Shown: positions 20,633 through 32,434, counted from the first letter of the stretch. The stretch: 64,000 nt of DNA from Hemileia vastatrix (GCA_030280995.1 JASXTE010000007.1:19383501-19447500); one strand, 5' to 3'. Translations and numbers: made by a program. The notes: generated from the letters alone by a model not told the origin.

Positions 20633-23600
20633 ATGCCCTCATTTTTTGGGGTAGCAGGGGCTGATCACTCTAATGTTGTAATCTCTCCTCAGGATGAGAT
20701 CCCGGATTGCAATAGGTCAGCTCACTTGGAGATAATTCAAGTGGATTCTCAATTATTTTCTGTTAATATTACTTTGGAGTGCAAATACTTTATGGACTTT
20801 TCTATATGTTTATTGGATTTACCCTGTTTTTCTATAAAATTTAAAAATGGTGAAAAAGGCAAAATGGGCCAAATTAGGTTGGATAAAAATTGGAAGGGTA
20901 TGTTTACGGACCTCCAGCAAGAGGGTAAACTGCAATTATCTCATCAAAACCCAATAAAAAATCTCGGTATAATTAAAACACAAAAAAATAATTTTTGTGA
21001 AAATTCTATTATGGACCTCCAGCAAGAGGTTAAACTGCAATTATCTCCTTCTATTTTGGGCCTCCAGCAAGAGGTTAAACTGCAATTATCTCCTTCTATT
21101 TTGGACCTCCAGCAAGAGGGTAAACTGCAAAAATCACATCAAAATCCAATTAAAAATCTCGGTATAATTAAAACACAAAAAAATAATTTTTGTGAAAATT
21201 TGTTTCCGGACCTCCAGCAAGAGGTTAAACTGCAATTATCTCCTTCTATTACGGACCTCCAGCAAGATGTTAAACTGCAATTATCTCCTTCTATTACGGA
21301 CCTCCAGCAAGAGGGTAAACTGCAAAAATCTTATCAAAATCCAATAAAAAATCTCAGTATAATTAAAACACAAAAAAATAATTTTTGTGAAAATTCAATT
21401 CCGGTCCTCCAGCAAGAGGTTAAACTGCCGACTTTCTTTACGGGTGATTTACTGTTGGATAAGGGAAGCAAAGGTGTTGGAAAATCTGTTTATAAATTAG
21501 ACGAGGGAAAAGAGAAAAGGGTAAAATTTAAAAATGAAATAAAATATTTTTCTAATTTTTCTTATTCTGATTCTGGCGATGAAGAAGATTCATTTGATGA
21601 AAGTTTTAATGGCGATACAAAAGAAAATGTTTTACCTCAAGTTAATTTAGATGTGGACGCAGCCAAATATAAGAAAGTAGCAAATAAAGTTCGACCTATT
21701 AATGAACCGCTACCTGCTGAATTAAATACACCTTTGAGAAGACCAAGGTTATCAAGAGATCCTTATGAAAGTCCCTTGGTAAAGAATCCGCCTGAATTTT
21801 CTGAGACGTCAAGAATCACTTTTGAGAGACTGGGTGTTGTTAATTTTGGACCTGATGGTTGGTTGTCTGGAGAAGAGAAGAAGTTGTTGTTGGATGTGAT
21901 GGTCAAGCGAGAGAAGGCCATTGCTTTTGTAGAAGAGGAGAGGGGTGTGTTGAAGCATTCCTATGGGGAGCCTTACAAGATTCCTGTGGTATGTCATGAA
22001 CCGTGGCAGCAGAAACCGATTCCTATTCCGGCTGCATTGAAAGAAGCTTATATCGAAGTTGTCAGAGAACGGATACGCACTGGACTTTATGAGCAATCAA
22101 CGTCAAGTTATTCTAGTCCAGTATTTTGTATCAAGAAACCAAATGGCAAGCTTAGAGTTGTTCATGATCTTAGGGAATTAAATAGGGTTACAATAAAGGA
22201 TGCTGGAATACCACCTAGTGCTGAGGAGTTTGTTGAAGCGTTTGCAGGGAGAGTGTGTTATGGTTTGGGAGATATTATGGGTGGATATGATGAGAGAGAG
22301 TTACATCCGGACTCAAGGCCTCTCACTACATTCGATACGCCACTAGGACGTTTACAGTTAACAAGATTACCTCAAGGAGCAACAAATTTGGTTGCAGTTT
22401 ATCAAGCTCAGATGGCTTGGATCCTTCAAGACGAAATTCCACAATATGCTGGAATCTTTATAGATGATGGAGGAATTAAGGGACCAACAACCAACTATGA
22501 TAACCAGGTGTTGGAAGAGAATCCCGGGATATGCAAATTCATTTGGGAGTTTGCAACTACTTTAGAAAGAATATTGTTTTGAATTGAAGAGGCTGGTTTA
22601 ACTATTTCAGGTTCAAAATTATCCTGTTGTGTGCCAGCCTTAGAAATATTAGGCCATGTGGTATGTAGAGAGGGTAGGATTATGTCCAAGAAGAAAGTTA
22701 ACAAAATTCAGTCCTGGCCAAGACCCAAGAATACGACCAAAGTTAGAGGGTTTTTAGGCGTTTGCGTATATGTTAGAATGTTTATTAAGGACTTTTCTTC
22801 ATTGGCAGCTCCATTGAGACGGTTAACAAGAAAGGATGCAGACTGGGAGTGGGATGAAGAGTGTGAGATGGCGTTTGTGAAGTTGAAGGAGGTTGTGGGG
22901 AAGGATTTAGTCCTGCACAAGTTGGATTATGGAAAAGATGCTGGCAGAATTTATTTAGCAGTTGATTCAAGTCAGGTTGCAGCTGGGGCGGTTTTGTCTC
23001 AGATGGATAAAGCTGGTTACATCAGGCCAGTTAGGTATGAATCTGTAGTATTTACTGAGGTCAAATCAAGATATTCTCAACCAAAATTGGAATTATGTGG
23101 TGTGGCAAAAATACTGAAGAAACTTCAGCATATTTTGTGGGGGCAACATTTTGAGTTGCAAGTGGATGCGAAATCGTTAATCCAGATGATTAATTCCCCA
23201 AGTTTACCGAGCGCACCCATGACAAGATGGGTAGCTTTTATTCAACATTTTTTGTTTGATTTAGTTCATAAGCCTGGCAAAAATTTTACTATGCCAGATG
23301 GTTTATCAAGGAGACCACCCACTGAAGAAGATTCAGACTCAGAAGAGTTCGATGAAGATATACCTATTATCAAAGCCAGCACTAAAGGAGCTGAAGACTT
23401 TCCATACCTCCCCCATGAGGTTAAACTGGCAGGACTATTGTGTTTAGATTATGGTGTTGATGACCTCCACCAAGAGGATAAACTGGAAAATAGTTTTTAT
23501 GTTAATAAAGGTGTTGGAAAAGGTGTAGATAAATTCGGTAGAAAGGAGGTAGAAGAAGATGTGGTGTATGTAGAGGAAGATGGATTGGTAGTGTGGGATA

Positions 23601-25144
23601 GTAGTAAATTAAGGAATGGTGTATATGTTGGAGAATTAGAGAATTTAAATAAAAAGGTGGATAAAGAGAAAGAGGTATTTTTGAATACGGTTTTCGAAGG
23701 ATCCAAAGATTCAGAAGAACAACATCGACATAGCTCGATTAAAGATTTATTTAGGGGTCAACGATTATTGGCTCATTCATGTGCAGGTGATATTGGTGAT
23801 AGAGAAGTCCCTATTGATGTTATATTAATCGATTTTCAAGATGAAGTCTGGGGTCAGACTGGTTTTTATTTTTTGTTAGTCAAATATTTGTTGACTTTAG
23901 AGAGGCCAAAAGAGTGTGAAGACAATGAATGGGTGGCTATCAAGAGGAAGTCATCTACGTTTTACCTATCTGGTCGACGTTTAATGAGGAGGAGTTATCC
24001 AAATCCTCAAGTAGTTATAACTCAACAGAAGGGGCAAGAATTAGTTTTGAAATCACTGCATGAAGATCTTGGGCATAGAGGCGTTGGAGAAACGTTTAGA
24101 AGAATTTCTGATCGATTTTGGTGGCCTGGCATGAAGATGGCTGTTAAACAGTGGGTTCAGTCATGCGAAGAATTTCAAAGACAAAGTTATTTAAGGCCAA
24201 AAGAACCTGGACGCGCGACTGGTGAATATACGCTCTTTGGAAGAGTTAGTTTAGATGCCGTTCATATAAAAGAGGGACGGTATAAATATTTAATTGTGGC
24301 CAGAGATGATTTATCTGGTTGGGTAGAGGCAGCGCCTCTTATTAATTTAACTGCCAAAAATGTGGCAGAATTTTTTTTGAATAATTGGGTATATAGGTTT
24401 GGGGTGATGAAGTTGGTGATGGTAGATGGAGGTCCTGAATTTGGGACAGAGTTTAAAGAGGCTGTATTGAAAGTTGGATCAAAGGTTAGGGTAGCAACCC
24501 CATATTATCCCGAAGCTGAAGGCATGGTTGAAAGAGGGCATCAAGTTATTAAGGATGCTTTAGTTAAAATGTGTGGGACAAGTGCCGAAAAGTGGAGGCA
24601 CTATTTACCTTTAGTTTTATTTGCTGATCGAATCACTGCCAAAAGGACAACCAGATTTTCACCATATGAACTTGTTTTTGGACAGAAAGCAGTTTTACCA
24701 GTTGATTTAGAAGCTGAATCATATCTTGGAGTTGACTGGGACACGGTCAAAACTTCTGAAGAATTATTGTGTGCAAGAATGATGCAGCTAGAAAAGAAAG
24801 AAGAATATTTAGAAAAGGCATATTCGCGGATGATGAAGATCCGAAATCAATCAGTCAGATATTGGGATGAGCGGTTGGCACATCGATTAAGGAAACCTTT
24901 GAACCCAGGAGATATGGTCCTGGTGTATAATAGGAGTTTGGAAAGTCAGTGGGGAAAGATGTTTGCAGATAGGTGGAATGGACCGTATAAAATCAAGGAG
25001 CAAGTTTCCGGCGGTTCATATGTGCTAGAAGAGTTGGATGGAGTAGTATTAAAGAAGAGGGTAGCAGCCGATCAAGTGAAACGGTTCTATCCTGAAGGCA
25101 CCAGGAGTGCCGAAGTCTTCCTCCGCAATGAGGATAAACTATGA
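20633..25144 (+). pseudogene. pol of A2: repeat-rich N-terminus, RT, RNase H, integrase (one stop)
   Basis: ATG 20633. A single frame runs to 25144 with one break, TGA at 22580-22582 (AGG in A1). Residues 1-260 hold LQQEVKLQ repeats and no protease. RT spans about 21650-22580 with FIDD near 22460. RNase H starts near LAVDSSQVAAG (22960). The spacer at 23400-23700 has two motif-derived peptides (LPHEVKLAG, LHQEDKLE). The integrase zinc region is near 24060-24190, with CEEFQRQ where A1 and A3 have CEECQRR, so one zinc Cys is Phe. The core has DAVH, VDGGPEFG and EGMVERG. The pol stop lies inside a stem-loop motif. The single stop plus the Cys-to-Phe change make activity doubtful. Confidence 0.92.
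20909..21430 (+). repeat. Eight in-frame stem-loop motif copies in A2 pol
   Basis: CCTC-CAGCAA-GAGG followed by (G/T)TAAACTGC occurs near 20910, 21018, 21060, 21106, 21208, 21254, 21300 and 21404. Spacing is about 46 bp or 104 bp. The longer unit also encodes NPIKNLGIIKTQKNNFCEN. Each copy is translated as LQQE(V/G)KLQ. Confidence 0.9.
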
Positions 25145-25385
25145 TGTTTATGAAAATCTTATTGACCTCCGCAATGAGGATAAACTATGACATCTACGAA
25201 ATTTTATGGATACCTCCACAATGAGGATAAACTATGATATCAATGAAGCTTTATGGATAACTCCGAAATGAGGATAAACTACAATTTTAATGACTTTTAT
25301 CAAATTTTATTAACCTCCGAAATGAGGATAAACTATGATATCAACAAAATTTTATGATGACCTCCGCAACGAGGATAAACTATCT
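25118..25385 (+). repeat. Six stem-loop motif copies at the A2 pol end
   Basis: CCTC-CGCAAT-GAGG-ATAAACTATG and close variants lie near 25120, 25168, 25206, 25259, 25317 and 25360, about 40-57 bp apart. The first is translated as the pol C-terminus. A1 (3070) and A3 (about 56775) have one copy at this place. Confidence 0.85.
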
Positions 25386-25597
25386 TCTTTTTTATCAAAA
25401 TACTTTACTATCGTTACATTGTATATGGTCAACGAAACTGTGATGAAACTTTACGAAATTCAAGAAAACCTTCTTTGAAATTTTCAAAACTTAAAATTCT
25501 TTAAATATGGGTGAAGATAGTTTTGGAAAAAAATTTTTTTTTTAAAAAAATTTATTGGAAGAAGTGTTCACAGGGGAACCTTCTTAATTTAATATTG

Positions 25598-25712
25598 GCA
25601 AGTGTGGGGTTAATTGATGGGCTGGCTGCTCTATACACAATTACCCCATAATGTTCGTTTCCAAAATTTTCCCTGTTTCTAGTTGAATCCTGGCTTTGTC
25701 TTTTAATTTTAG
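25598..25712 (+). other. GC-AG intron-like segment with hairpin, A2 (115 nt)
   Basis: GCAAGTGTGG at the 5' end and TTTAATTTTAG at the 3' end, with GTTGAATCC before it. The stem GGGGTTAATTG/CAATTACCCC keeps pairing while differing from A1 copy 2 (ACTG/CAGT there, ATTG/CAAT here), which is a compensatory change. A motif copy follows at once (GTCCACTAAGACTATAAACT). Confidence 0.55.
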
Positions 25713-25869
25713 GAAGTCCACTAAGACTATAAACTGGAACGAATCAAGAGACACCGCTCTCAACGCCGGATTCAAGATTTATTTTATTTTATTTTATTTT
25801 GTTTTTGATTTTTTTATGTTAGATTGTGATTTCTTTTCTTTAATATATATTATGAATTATTGTAAAGAT

Positions 25870-26075
25870 GATGCTCACTGGTGGTCTCTAATCATTTTTA
25901 TAAATTGGAGGGAGCCCACCCAGTGATCATCATTATAAAAATTATCTTCTAAAAACTTTCATTTATTTTCTTTTCTTTCAATTTCTCAAAATTGTGTAAC
26001 CACATCAAGTTGCACTTGGATGTGGGTATGATGTCGAGGGTACAGCTCATCAAATGGCCGGGGGGCATCTTTTAA
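25870..26075 (+). other. Conserved hairpins B and C of A2
   Basis: Hairpin B (about 25870-25928) pairs CTCACTGGTGG...TCTC with GGAGCCCACCCAGTGATC. Hairpin C (about 25999-26075) has CCACATC...GATGTGG followed by GGTATGATGTC...GGGGGCATC. The order is the same as in A1 and A3, but there is a single C copy. Confidence 0.55.
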
Positions 26076-26340
26076 AATTTTATTTTAAAAATTTTTTATT
26101 ACTTTTTTTTTATCTTTTCTTTTCACATTCGTTTATTTTTTTTAAAAAATTAAAATTTAACTTTTATTTCAAAAACTATCTTTTCTAAAATCTTTTATTT
26201 TAAGTTAAAAACAAAATTAAAATTAAAATTAAATAAAAAATAAAATAAAAATAAAATAAAAAATAAAAAAAAATAATATAAAATAAAATAAAAATAAAAA
26301 TAAATAAATAAAAATAAAATAATAAAAAAAAATAAAATAA

Positions 26341-26372
<32 letters not shown>

Positions 26373-26520
26373 AAATAAAAATTAATTAATTAAATCAAAA
26401 ATTATTATTATATTTCTTAGTTTTATTTTTCAGTCTTCATTCTTTTTTAGTTTTATTCATTTAGTTTAGACAGGAAACAGGGTCTAGGGGAACTCAATAC
26501 CTATGGGATTTTACTTCAAG
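26076..26520. repeat. AT-rich low-complexity tract in A2
   Basis: Mostly AAATAAAATAAAAT-type runs with T-rich ends. No gene or structured element is visible apart from this composition. Confidence 0.8.
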
Positions 26521-26523
26521 ACA

Positions 26524-27385
26524 TCTGTTAGTCCTCCAAGACTTTAAACTGGCTACTGTTCAAGACTTTCCTTAAGGGTTTTATACAAATTTTGGATCTG
26601 TTAGTCCTCCAAGACTTTAAACTGGCTACTGTTCAAGACTTTCCTTAAGGGTTTTATACAAATTTTGGATCTGTTAGTCCTCCAAGACTTTAAACTGGCT
26701 ACTGTTCAAGACTTTCCTTAAGGTTTTATACAAATTTTGGAGCTGTTAGTCCTCCAAGACTTTAAACTGGCTAAATTTCAAGACTTTCATTAAAGATTTT
26801 ATATTGGAGCTGTTAGTCCTTCAAGACTTTAAACTGAATTTCAAGGATGTTCAAGATTTTATGGATATTTTTGGAGACGTATTTTTTTTTATTTTTTATA
26901 TCAATCAAATGTTAGGTCCACCAAGACCTTAAACTGGACTGTTATCAAGCTGTTGGGTCCACCATGACCTTAAACTGGATTTCTTATCGATTAAATGTTT
27001 GGTCCACCATGACTTTAAACTGGTAGTTCATTCATTGTTTAGTCCACTATGACTTTAAACTGGAAAATTAATATCTGCAGGATAATTCAACATTCATTGG
27101 ACCACTATGGCCTTATACTGGATTACTTGTCGATAAAATGTTTGGTCCACTATGACATTAAACTGGATTATCGATTTATTCAATCTTTTGTCAAGCCTAG
27201 GCCTTACTTAGGAATATATCAAGATATTTATGAACTTAAACGATCTTTGGTCCACCAAGACCATAAACTGGCAATCGATTATATGTTTGGTCCATCAAGA
27301 CTTTAAACTGGAATGTCAATCTTGTTTGGATAACTCAATTCAATCTTTTAATTTATCACTGTCCACTAAGACTCTAAACTGGTTA
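26524..27385 (+). repeat. Array of about 15 stem-loop/TAAACTG motifs, A2
   Basis: The first part is a ~75-bp tandem unit repeated three to four times (26524-26830), each with AGTC-CTCCAA-GACT then TTAAACTGGC. Later copies (about 26912, 26955, 26998, 27037, 27095, 27143, 27246, 27287 and 27357) sit 40-100 bp apart in unrelated sequence. Stems change together: AGGTC/GACCT, GGTC/GACC, AGTC/GACT. No coding potential is visible. Confidence 0.88.
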
Positions 27386-27970
27386 TTCAATTATTTCTGG
27401 AATTGGGTGCTGATAGCTTTAGGAGGTTAAAATTTTAGGTGGTGATGATGCTAAGGAAAGCATAATGGTTAATTAGGTGAAATTTGTGGCGCTTTAACAT
27501 GGTCTAAAGTTAATATTATTATTGGAAGCCTGGCAAAAGTAATTTATGGGTTTGCTGTATAGCAAAGTTTGAAAATTGTGATGAAGGAATCAGAAGTTAG
27601 GATGGTAGTTGGATTTTAGGGAATGATTTTTTTTAGTGCCTCATAGTTAGGCCATTTTTTTTGGTGTGAAGCTTGGAGGACCTTATGGCGAGATTGGAAT
27701 CATAGAATTCGGCTCAGTGGGGGGCCCTATGAGGTTGGAATCAGGAGTATTCGGCTCATAGGAAGATCCACTCTCTCAATGCTGTGACAAGAAGGAAGAC
27801 TGGTATATGGGAGTCTGAAGGGATTCAAACCTTGCTCTCAGTAGTGGAATCATCACAAGATTTATATTATTTTATTTTATGTTATATCAAGACAGAGAAG
27901 AAAGAAAACATCATTTATGTTGAAAGTTTAAGAAGACCAAGCAAAAACAAAATTTTATCAAGTTATACTG
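27386..27970 (+). other. A2 3' region without a recognised gene
   Basis: No supported open frame on the sense strand. A short direct repeat (GAG(A/G)TTGGAATCA...ATTCGGCTCA) occurs near 27690 and 27732. The rest is unremarkable. Confidence 0.5.
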
Positions 27971-28663
27971 TTAAAAAAGATAATTTCTTTGAAATTGTTC
28001 AACATCATTATCAAAGCTTTGCATTAAAATTCTTCTTTTCATGAGGTCTTCATGGTTATTAGCTGGAGTTTCTTGAAAATAGGCCAGCATTTTTCGTTTC
28101 AACTCATTAGTAAAGTCAAGAAAAAGATAGCGATGAAAATTTGGGTAATGATTGATATAGTCTGTCTTCACTCTACCAACATCATCAGTGTTGGTTATTT
28201 CGACAGCTAGAAGTTCAAATATGTTATTAAGTCATAGGTTTAGTCAATTTTGATTAAAAGTTTTTTTTAGTAAGATAAATAGGGTCTTACATTTAGAGCC
28301 AGGAAACATAGTCTCAGCAAAGTTAGTTGGGGGTACTGGCGTTATAGGATTAGGATCTTGTGAAGGCAAAATTAGGCCGGGATCCGTTGATGAAGATTGA
28401 ACTTTTGAAGCTGTTTTTGATCTTATTCGTTTTAAGAAGACAGGAATTTTGGATCGCTTTTTAGAAGTTGAGGGATCAGGGAGAGCTGCTGGTCCTAAAT
28501 ATATGTTTGTTTTAGAAGGAACTATGGGCCGGTTGCATTTGACTTTTTTCACACGGCATAAGTCGCAAGCTGTTCTGCCAGGAAGATTAGGGTTGGACAT
28601 TAAACAAGGTACCTGGTATCGAGCGCAGAGTTCACATGGAGCGACAAGTTCTTTGGAAGACAT
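27971..28663 (-). CDS. Antisense gene of A2: permuted Zn2Cys6-like protein (intact, one intron)
   Basis: ATG 28663, 123 nt from the 3' LTR and reading against pol. Exon 1 is 28663-28291. The intron is 28290-28207 (84 nt, GTAAGA...TTCTAG), and exon 2 is 28206-27971. Splicing keeps the frame open and gives about 202 residues. The N-terminus is C-x2-C-x6-C-x12-C-x2-C-x6-C (CELC...CDLCRVKKVKC). CDLCRVKKVKC resembles the first half of GAL4-type clusters but is the second half here. Lys/Arg-rich stretches (KKRSK, KRIRSK) could be nuclear signals. The C-terminal exon (ELKRKMLAYFQETP...) resembles the A1 and A3 C-termini. The function is unknown, and DNA binding is inferred. It has no stop or frameshift. 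Confidence 0.75.
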
Positions 28664-28774
28664 ATTGATGAAGATGAATTTTATAGTTGATTAAAGAAGA
28701 TGGTGGTTGAAGGTTAAAGATGAATATTGTGTTCGACCACTTATGCAAAGTTTTAAGAATGGGGACATTCTCGA

Positions 28775-28786
28775 TTGGAGGGAGGA
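28775..28786 (+). promoter_or_regulatory. Polypurine tract of A2
   Basis: TTGGAGGGAGGA directly before the 3' LTR. The same ATTGGAGGGAGGA precedes the A3 3' LTR on the minus strand. Confidence 0.75.
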
Positions 28787-29909
28787 TGTGGTAGCCTAAA
28801 GTTTAGTACGGCAACTAAGTACGTAAATGGAGTTATTACGGCGTGCAAGATTGGCGTTATTATTTTTTTATATATAAAAGGGTTTTATTTAATTTATTTG
28901 AGTTTTAAATATGAAGAAATTGGTCACGAGCAAATGCCTACACAAAAACAATTTATTTTACGGAGAAAACTTATTTTTACGGTCTGAAAAATTTATAAGT
29001 ATCAAGTCAAGTCACTCAAGAACCTTGGGAAATTTTCCCAGAATTTTTACTATTTTTCTTATATTTTTAAATGAATTTTGAAGTTTTATAGAAATATTTA
29101 CGTTTTCAGAAATTACTTAACTTCTATGAATTTTCACGGGGTAATTAGAGCTGCGCAGACTACGAAAATTAGTTTGGTATGTAAAGGGGAAGTAGCTCTA
29201 TTATGTGTAATTTTTCTAGATTTTTTATTATAGTTTTAAGGTTCTAATTGAGTCCGGAAGTCCGGACGGACTCCGTTTCGACTCCGTACGGACTCCGTAC
29301 GGACTCCGTTCCGGCTCTGGATTGACTCTGGAAGAGCTTTGGAGGGGAAAACTTAGGCACGTGACTAGGAATACTTAAGCGCTTCTCAAACTCGAAATTG
29401 AGAGAGGGGGACACAACATACAGCTTAATCTTTAACCACCATGGTCTCATTTTTTATTACTCAACAAATTAAATAAATTGTAATACCCTTATAACTTTAT
29501 ATTTTATATATAACATTTTAGAAATACTACTCAACAATTTAAATCACACTTCATACAGGGTATCTTTAGAAAGGTCTTCACCACTGGGACTTGATTATTG
29601 CTGTCTCATAAAAATTCAAATTATTATAAAAACATATAAGTCAATCTTTTCAGATCTTTCACTGGTACACCTTAATTGTTGTTATCAGTATTTCTTTTCT
29701 CAACAGCCACGATCATTAAATCTCAATAAGCGTTAAATATTTTAGAGTTTCATTATTTTCATCAATCAGATCCAAGTAGATTGGTTAGCTTAGTGATTTA
29801 GAATTCCCATTTTGTTATTTTTATTGGAAGGACGGGGTTTTCGGCTAAATCCACATATCTCCTCCAGATTCTGCTTACAGCAAGGCGACTGTAAGAGTTT
29901 ACCTTACCA
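28787..29909 (+). repeat. 3' LTR of A2 (1123 bp)
   Basis: Nearly identical to 18049-19160. It has one extra 11-bp unit in the GACTCCGTACG run near 29270-29305. Followed by target duplicate TAGCGT. Confidence 0.93.
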
Positions 29910-29915
29910 TAGCGT

Positions 29916-31105
29916 GTGGTGTTGGGTCTTTCCCTGATCATGATGACGCTTCATTTATTGCTGAGATAACCTGAGTGCTGCTTCAAATTCTTGATGTATA
30001 CTCAGTATCTTCCTGATCCGCTCTTCAGCTTCTGGGACTTGTAACATGGATAGGGTGCCAATTGAGAATTTTGGGTGGTACCCATATTTGGAATAGAATT
30101 GTGACATGCCTGTTGCAGCATGTGTCATTTTGTTGTACGAGAATTCCGCAAGTGGTAATAGCTGTACCCAATCATCCTTCTAATAGTTAATGAAATGGTG
30201 CAGGTATTTTTTGATTGCCTTGTTTAATATCTCAGACTACCCATCAGTTTGTGGGTGCCATGCTGTTGATAAGATGGGCTTAATATTAAGTTGTTCATAC
30301 ATTTCTTTCAACAACTTAGAATTAAAGGTACTTCCCCTATCTGATACTATACTGTCAGGCAATCCATGCAATTTCCACACATGCTTCACCATTAAGTCTG
30401 AAATACCCTCTGATGTAACTTTGGTAGTGGTGGGGCAAAGTGTGCCATCTTGGTGCAGCGTTCAACTACTGTGAGGATAGCATTCTTTCCTTGAAACTTG
30501 GATAGCTCCACTATAAGATAATAGGAGAGCTCTTTCCATGGCTTTTCGGAAATGTTTAGTGGGGTCAGTTGTGTTGTTGTTGGACTAACCTTGTTCCTCT
30601 GACATGAGTCGCATGCCGCTACATAGCGCTGAATGTATGCCTTCATAGACTTCCAGAAGAATTTGTGATTTACCAGCTCCACAGTCTTCAGAGGTCCTGT
30701 ATTCCCTGCCATTGGGGAATCATGCCTTGATTTAACCACTTTCCTTTTGATCTCTTCATCATTTAACACCACTATCCTTCCATTCCAATATAGCACTTCC
30801 TCTTCTAGGTGATACTCCTCCAATACTTTCCTTACCAATACCTCCTTTGATAGCAGCACCTTCACCAGCTCCTGCACTCCCTCATCCTTTTCCTGTCCCC
30901 TCCTTACCCATTCCATTGACTCCTCATCCGCCAATTCCACCTCATCTAGGATTACCCCCTCTTCAAGGTCCCCCTTCAATAAAGTTGTGCCAACTGTATT
31001 TAGCTGATCTGGTGCTGGGCACAAATCAGGAAATCGTGATAGCGCATCAGGTTTGCAACTTTTCTTACCCGGTCTAAGTTTAAAAACAAAATTAATGCTG
31101 CTCAT
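29916..31105 (-). pseudogene. Integrase region of C pol
   Basis: A frame at 31105-30392 covers the RNase H end and the integrase zinc region. The second zinc His appears as Asn (MAGNTG where GHTG/GHPG is usual), while CDSCQRNK is kept. The core start reads SYYLIVEL where an Asp is expected. Downstream pieces (VSDRGS, HPQTDG) are in broken frames down to 29916. The protein continues at 18048. Its DNA-joining activity must be lost. Confidence 0.82.
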
Positions 31106-32434
31106 CCGTTCTTACCAGAGGGCTTGTTGGCGAGTTAAATTCTTTGTGGTCAGGAAGGTTTCCAGGTTTTTATGATCTGTGTAGATGATAACTTATAGTC
31201 TTTGAGGCCCTCCTTCCAAGTAGTTGTGCCAGGTGCATACCTCTTTTACTAGTGCCAATAACTCCTTTTAATAAATTTCATATTTCAATTTGGTGCATAG
31301 CAGTGTGCGTGACAAGTATGCTACTGGGTGCAGGACATTCTCAGCATTGTATTGGGATAGGACTGCACCAAGTGCAAAATATGAGCAGTCTCATTCCATG
31401 ACAAATGGCTTCAATAAGTCAGGGATGGCAAGTATAGGGGCCATGAAAAATTTTCCTTCTAGGTAGTTGAATGCATTTTGTTGGCTACTTGTCCAGATGA
31501 ACATGGCTTCCTTCTTTGTGAGGTCGTTCAATGGTCAACAGACATGAGAGTAATTCTCAATAAAATGGCGGTAAAAATTTGCAAATCCTAAGAATGATTG
31601 GAGCTCCTTTACTGATGTTGGTGTTGGCCATTCTGTTACTTCCTTTACTTTCTCCTGATCCATTTTCACCCTATTCTTTGAGATAATCATACCTAGATAG
31701 GGGATTTGACTCACAGAGAAGACACATTTTTATGGTTTTAACCACACTTGGGCCTCCTTTGAACGCCTCAGACAGTCTCTCACATATATCTGGTGTTCCT
31801 CCATTGATCTGGAGTAAATCAAGATGTCATCTAAATACACTGCCACATCTATCCCTATTCTATCTCTAAAGATGCTGTTGTTGAAATGTTGAAACGTGGC
31901 AGGCGCATTACATGGACCAAATGGCATTACCAACCATTCAATATAACCAAATTTAGTGCTGAATTCCAGTTTGTGTTCATTGCCTTCTTTCACCCATATT
32001 TTATGGTAACCTGCCCTAAGATCTAAGGAGGTGAAGATCTCTGCACCTTGAAGACTATCAATTAGCTCACTAGTCAAAGGAAGGGGATATCTGTTTTTTA
32101 CCATCAGCGCGTTTAACCTCCTGAAATCCATACAAGGTCTTAACAACCCATCCTTTTTTCCTGCAAAGATTACAGGGGAAGCCCAGGAAGATTTTGATTC
32201 TCTGATGAAGCCATTCTTCAGATTTTCATCAATAATCTTTTTTAGTGCTATTGACTCCAAGATTGATAATGGGATTATGTGGCTAAATTGAGGTATTGTG
32301 CCTGGCATCAGATCAATGGCAAAGTCATATGGCCGGTGAGGTGGAAGGGTCTTGATTTTCACCTCTTCAAACAGTGATAAATACTCCAAATAAGCTTTTG
32401 GGACCATCTCTTTGAGGCTTTTTGGTGGCTTCAA
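31106..32434 (-). pseudogene. RT and RNase H region of C pol
   Basis: A 234-residue frame (32434-31730) contains standard RT blocks: PHRPYDFAIDL, SPVIFAGKKDG, YPLPL and the intact active site VAVYLDDILIYS. RNase H pieces follow in broken frames ([22 protein letters not shown]). Confidence 0.88.

Larger units (their letters stand above)
18049..29909 (+). mobile_element. Ty3/gypsy element A2 (complete, LTRs intact)
   Basis: LTRs at 18049-19160 and 28787-29909, TG...CA ends, and a 6-bp target duplication TAGCGT. I count about a dozen mismatches between the LTRs plus one 11-bp tandem unit, so this is the youngest insertion in the window. It carries gag and a nearly open pol. I find no protease motif and no zinc knuckle, both of which A3 has. 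One spliced antisense gene lies next to the 3' LTR. Confidence 0.93.

Noticed and set aside
25998..26075. Hammerhead or other known ribozyme in the 3' hairpins
   Set aside because: I looked for CTGANGA and GAAA core elements around the stems and did not find a matching arrangement.
26524..27385. CRISPR-like array of short repeats with unique spacers
   Set aside because: Repeats are degenerate, spacing varies from about 40 to 100 bp, there are no cas genes, and the context is a fungal retrotransposon with introns. The copies are better explained as the family A stem-loop motif.
27049..27430. Overlapping open frames in the A2 motif array
   Set aside because: They translate the repeated motif and AT-rich spacers; frames change between copies, so they are not conserved as protein.
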